Shown here: one piece after another, positions 63,901 through 64,000 of the stretch
Position numbering within the stretch: position 1 is the first letter of the stretch
How the letters are laid out: every line of letters starts with the position of its first letter
Assembly: GCF_012935695.1 (NCBI RefSeq)
Contig: NZ_CP052859.1
Coordinates: forward strand, 1,095,001-1,159,000
Direction of reading: 5' to 3'
Length of the DNA stretch: 64,000 nt
Source of the DNA: Pseudomonas sp. ADAK18
GTDB taxonomy: Bacteria; Pseudomonadota; Gammaproteobacteria; Pseudomonadales; Pseudomonadaceae
The notes under the pieces: generated by a model
Told to the model about the DNA's origin: nothing
What the model saw: only the letters and a program-made list of their open reading frames with translations
Databases searched by the model: none
Translations under genes and position numbers: made by a program

Positions 63901-64000
63901 TAGAAAAGCCCTGCAGGGTCTCGGATTCCCCGGTGAGGCCAGTGGTGCGTCCCACCGCATTGGTGCGCAAACTGAAGAAGCTTTATCCCCTGATCAGTGA
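60906..64000 (+). CDS. DUF6543-type large protein, probable NEL-like effector (5' part only)
   Basis: 1031 codons without a stop, continuing beyond the window. The ATG at 60906 has AAAGGA nine bases upstream. Features in order: N-terminal helical region; VAVTPHEF-type and LCRTLDLGRLYQQH-like DUF6543 signatures around 150-200; hydrophobic hairpin at about 405-440 (LNLAGFVVPALGLLMTGVAV) and 465-485; the GIYRVDGHTYVKVDGFVHRV segment around 535; and a region near 850-960 (RLDRALAGFELPELA, MLPRIEGWDEKLWMELR, RGDLLALGAVEG) that in my recollection immediately precedes leucine-rich repeats in Pseudomonas NEL-type E3-ligase proteins. LRR and NEL domains would lie outside the window. Export route and target are unknown. 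Confidence 0.75.
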   Translation, partial: MQVQDDLTQTFNQLTQQQLQAALLAMTGDLAKADVLQKRLPGWMINAPSGSLEALERDAWRVEDARATVAERLKQLRPLDDFCNEHLKAYCQERWQVRVDPEKDLFIHGVYEFQREVGPLTYVRTVTLKQQSLLHMALQNFSEDEERADHYAPGSMLQSGSAPGAVIAVTPHEFAQGCRTLDLGRLYQQHISEVFDLGTEPTEDELVTSGMAIDIGRMKILDMKVDAHIALMRGDITSSTYAMVCTLLDQNRPSAEAKGVLFQGRPVMWQGLNALDSCLWSIVVFSNRPIAEHPQEPCVVYMPNEPGRAFFEYPSLNDFKVYLDLKLEVASYRTFFTGYLGEVDRVGFFSRFDQSRTLGVLEAKRITASLANHFFGTYAGKLQIDARTLAVPVEDVDEEVRKRRLLEYLDAGLTLLNLAGFVVPALGLLMTGVAVGQMLSEVYEGIEDWRRGDKDEALKQLGAVAENITSMVLFAAGAKVVGKVLRRARLSFDAHFQELEAVRSNDGNMRLWRPDIAQYSHDQLLLDGVVEDAEGIYRVDGHTYVKVDGFVHRVSFDSRQGRWRAHHPVRQTAYRPGLLHNGEGVWRFSFEKPQEWEDQHYLFSRLDPTSRHPRLDSRKLRLITEIMDKPHRWGYHLAEECLPFPARFRDLYERFRLEQSIRDLIWLLERGVYLNAESAALQMHALPLLPGWPKGRYFEVQDAQGGVKARYPANGLADDVSQRLTITEQALSEGQVFDVLLSRLDDEQKIGLLGDGVAANEEHTVLARRLLAHLKADRKPLFEQLYQSYDGPAAQEWEPLRKAYPQLPCTAIRELMAEAQTVERESLRDNQRVPMALAESVGRVLDEQRLDRALAGFELPELADFDTQCVGVRMLPRIEGWDEKLWMELRQDSPRGDLLALGAVEGADVRRRVVVRSSAGFQPFDDNGESLDNVQSGPDAMFEAIARTLEDKQRTALGLSLTESENGWRLRRMVAARAQSERDMAAEAFSDRSREPLTVEKPCRVSDSPVRPVVRPTALVRKLKKLYPLIS

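Overview
The window is a piece of a fluorescent-group Pseudomonas chromosome. The gene set (minCDE, aroC with prmB and folE nearby, mnmC, the NAGGN osmolyte operon, a complete aerobic urate-to-glyoxylate pathway), the GC-rich codon use and the many REP/REPIN-type intergenic hairpins all fit that group. Species cannot be fixed from the sequence alone. Coding density is high. No rRNA, tRNA, CRISPR array, transposase or integrase was seen.

Layout: 1-1471 holds the start of a divergent ABC-transporter gene and its GntR/UTRA regulator, with two TGGTCTAG-type operators. 1481-2292 is an ~810 bp nested palindrome made of repeat elements. 2315-8342 carries an exported M20 amidohydrolase, a YbiO-like MscS channel, a small membrane protein, an M18 aminopeptidase and an RluA-type pseudouridine synthase. 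8439-10456 is minC-minD-minE, divergent from a lipid A acyltransferase and a patatin-like lipase (10577-12702). 12814-28337 is a purine catabolic island: Tsx-like porin, urate/xanthine permease, PuuD, AllA, Alc, UraD, PuuE, HiuH and an AzgA-type purine permease. Together these take extracellular purine or urate to glyoxylate and urea. A 1776-codon DUF6543-type (dermonecrotic-toxin-like) gene and a LysE exporter lie inside the island. Palindromic TTGTATACAA-type boxes precede puuE, hiuH and the AzgA-type permease, suggesting one purine regulator.

28528-34936 has a MarR regulator, an aminotransferase with a GST, and a LysR / CitMHS / AtuA / AtuA-like-subunit cluster. 35022-44040 is mostly housekeeping (folE, Smr, prmB, aroC) with a serine-substituted isochorismatase-family protein, a possible membrane-anchored GNAT-like protein, an MFS permease and an acireductone dioxygenase homologue that lacks two canonical metal ligands. 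44281-53629 has a one-domain LuxR protein, a FATP-like acyl-CoA synthetase, an ankyrin protein, several small proteins, Ogt, an LtaS-like phosphoglycerol transferase, an SDR, an extra CsrA paralogue and YheU. 53689-58462 is the NAGGN operon. 58655-60652 is mnmC. From 60906 a second DUF6543-type protein runs off the end and looks like the front part of a NEL-type effector.

The least explained content is the two giant DUF6543-type proteins, the regulatory boxes of the purine island, the giant palindrome, and three enzymes with altered or cryptic active sites.
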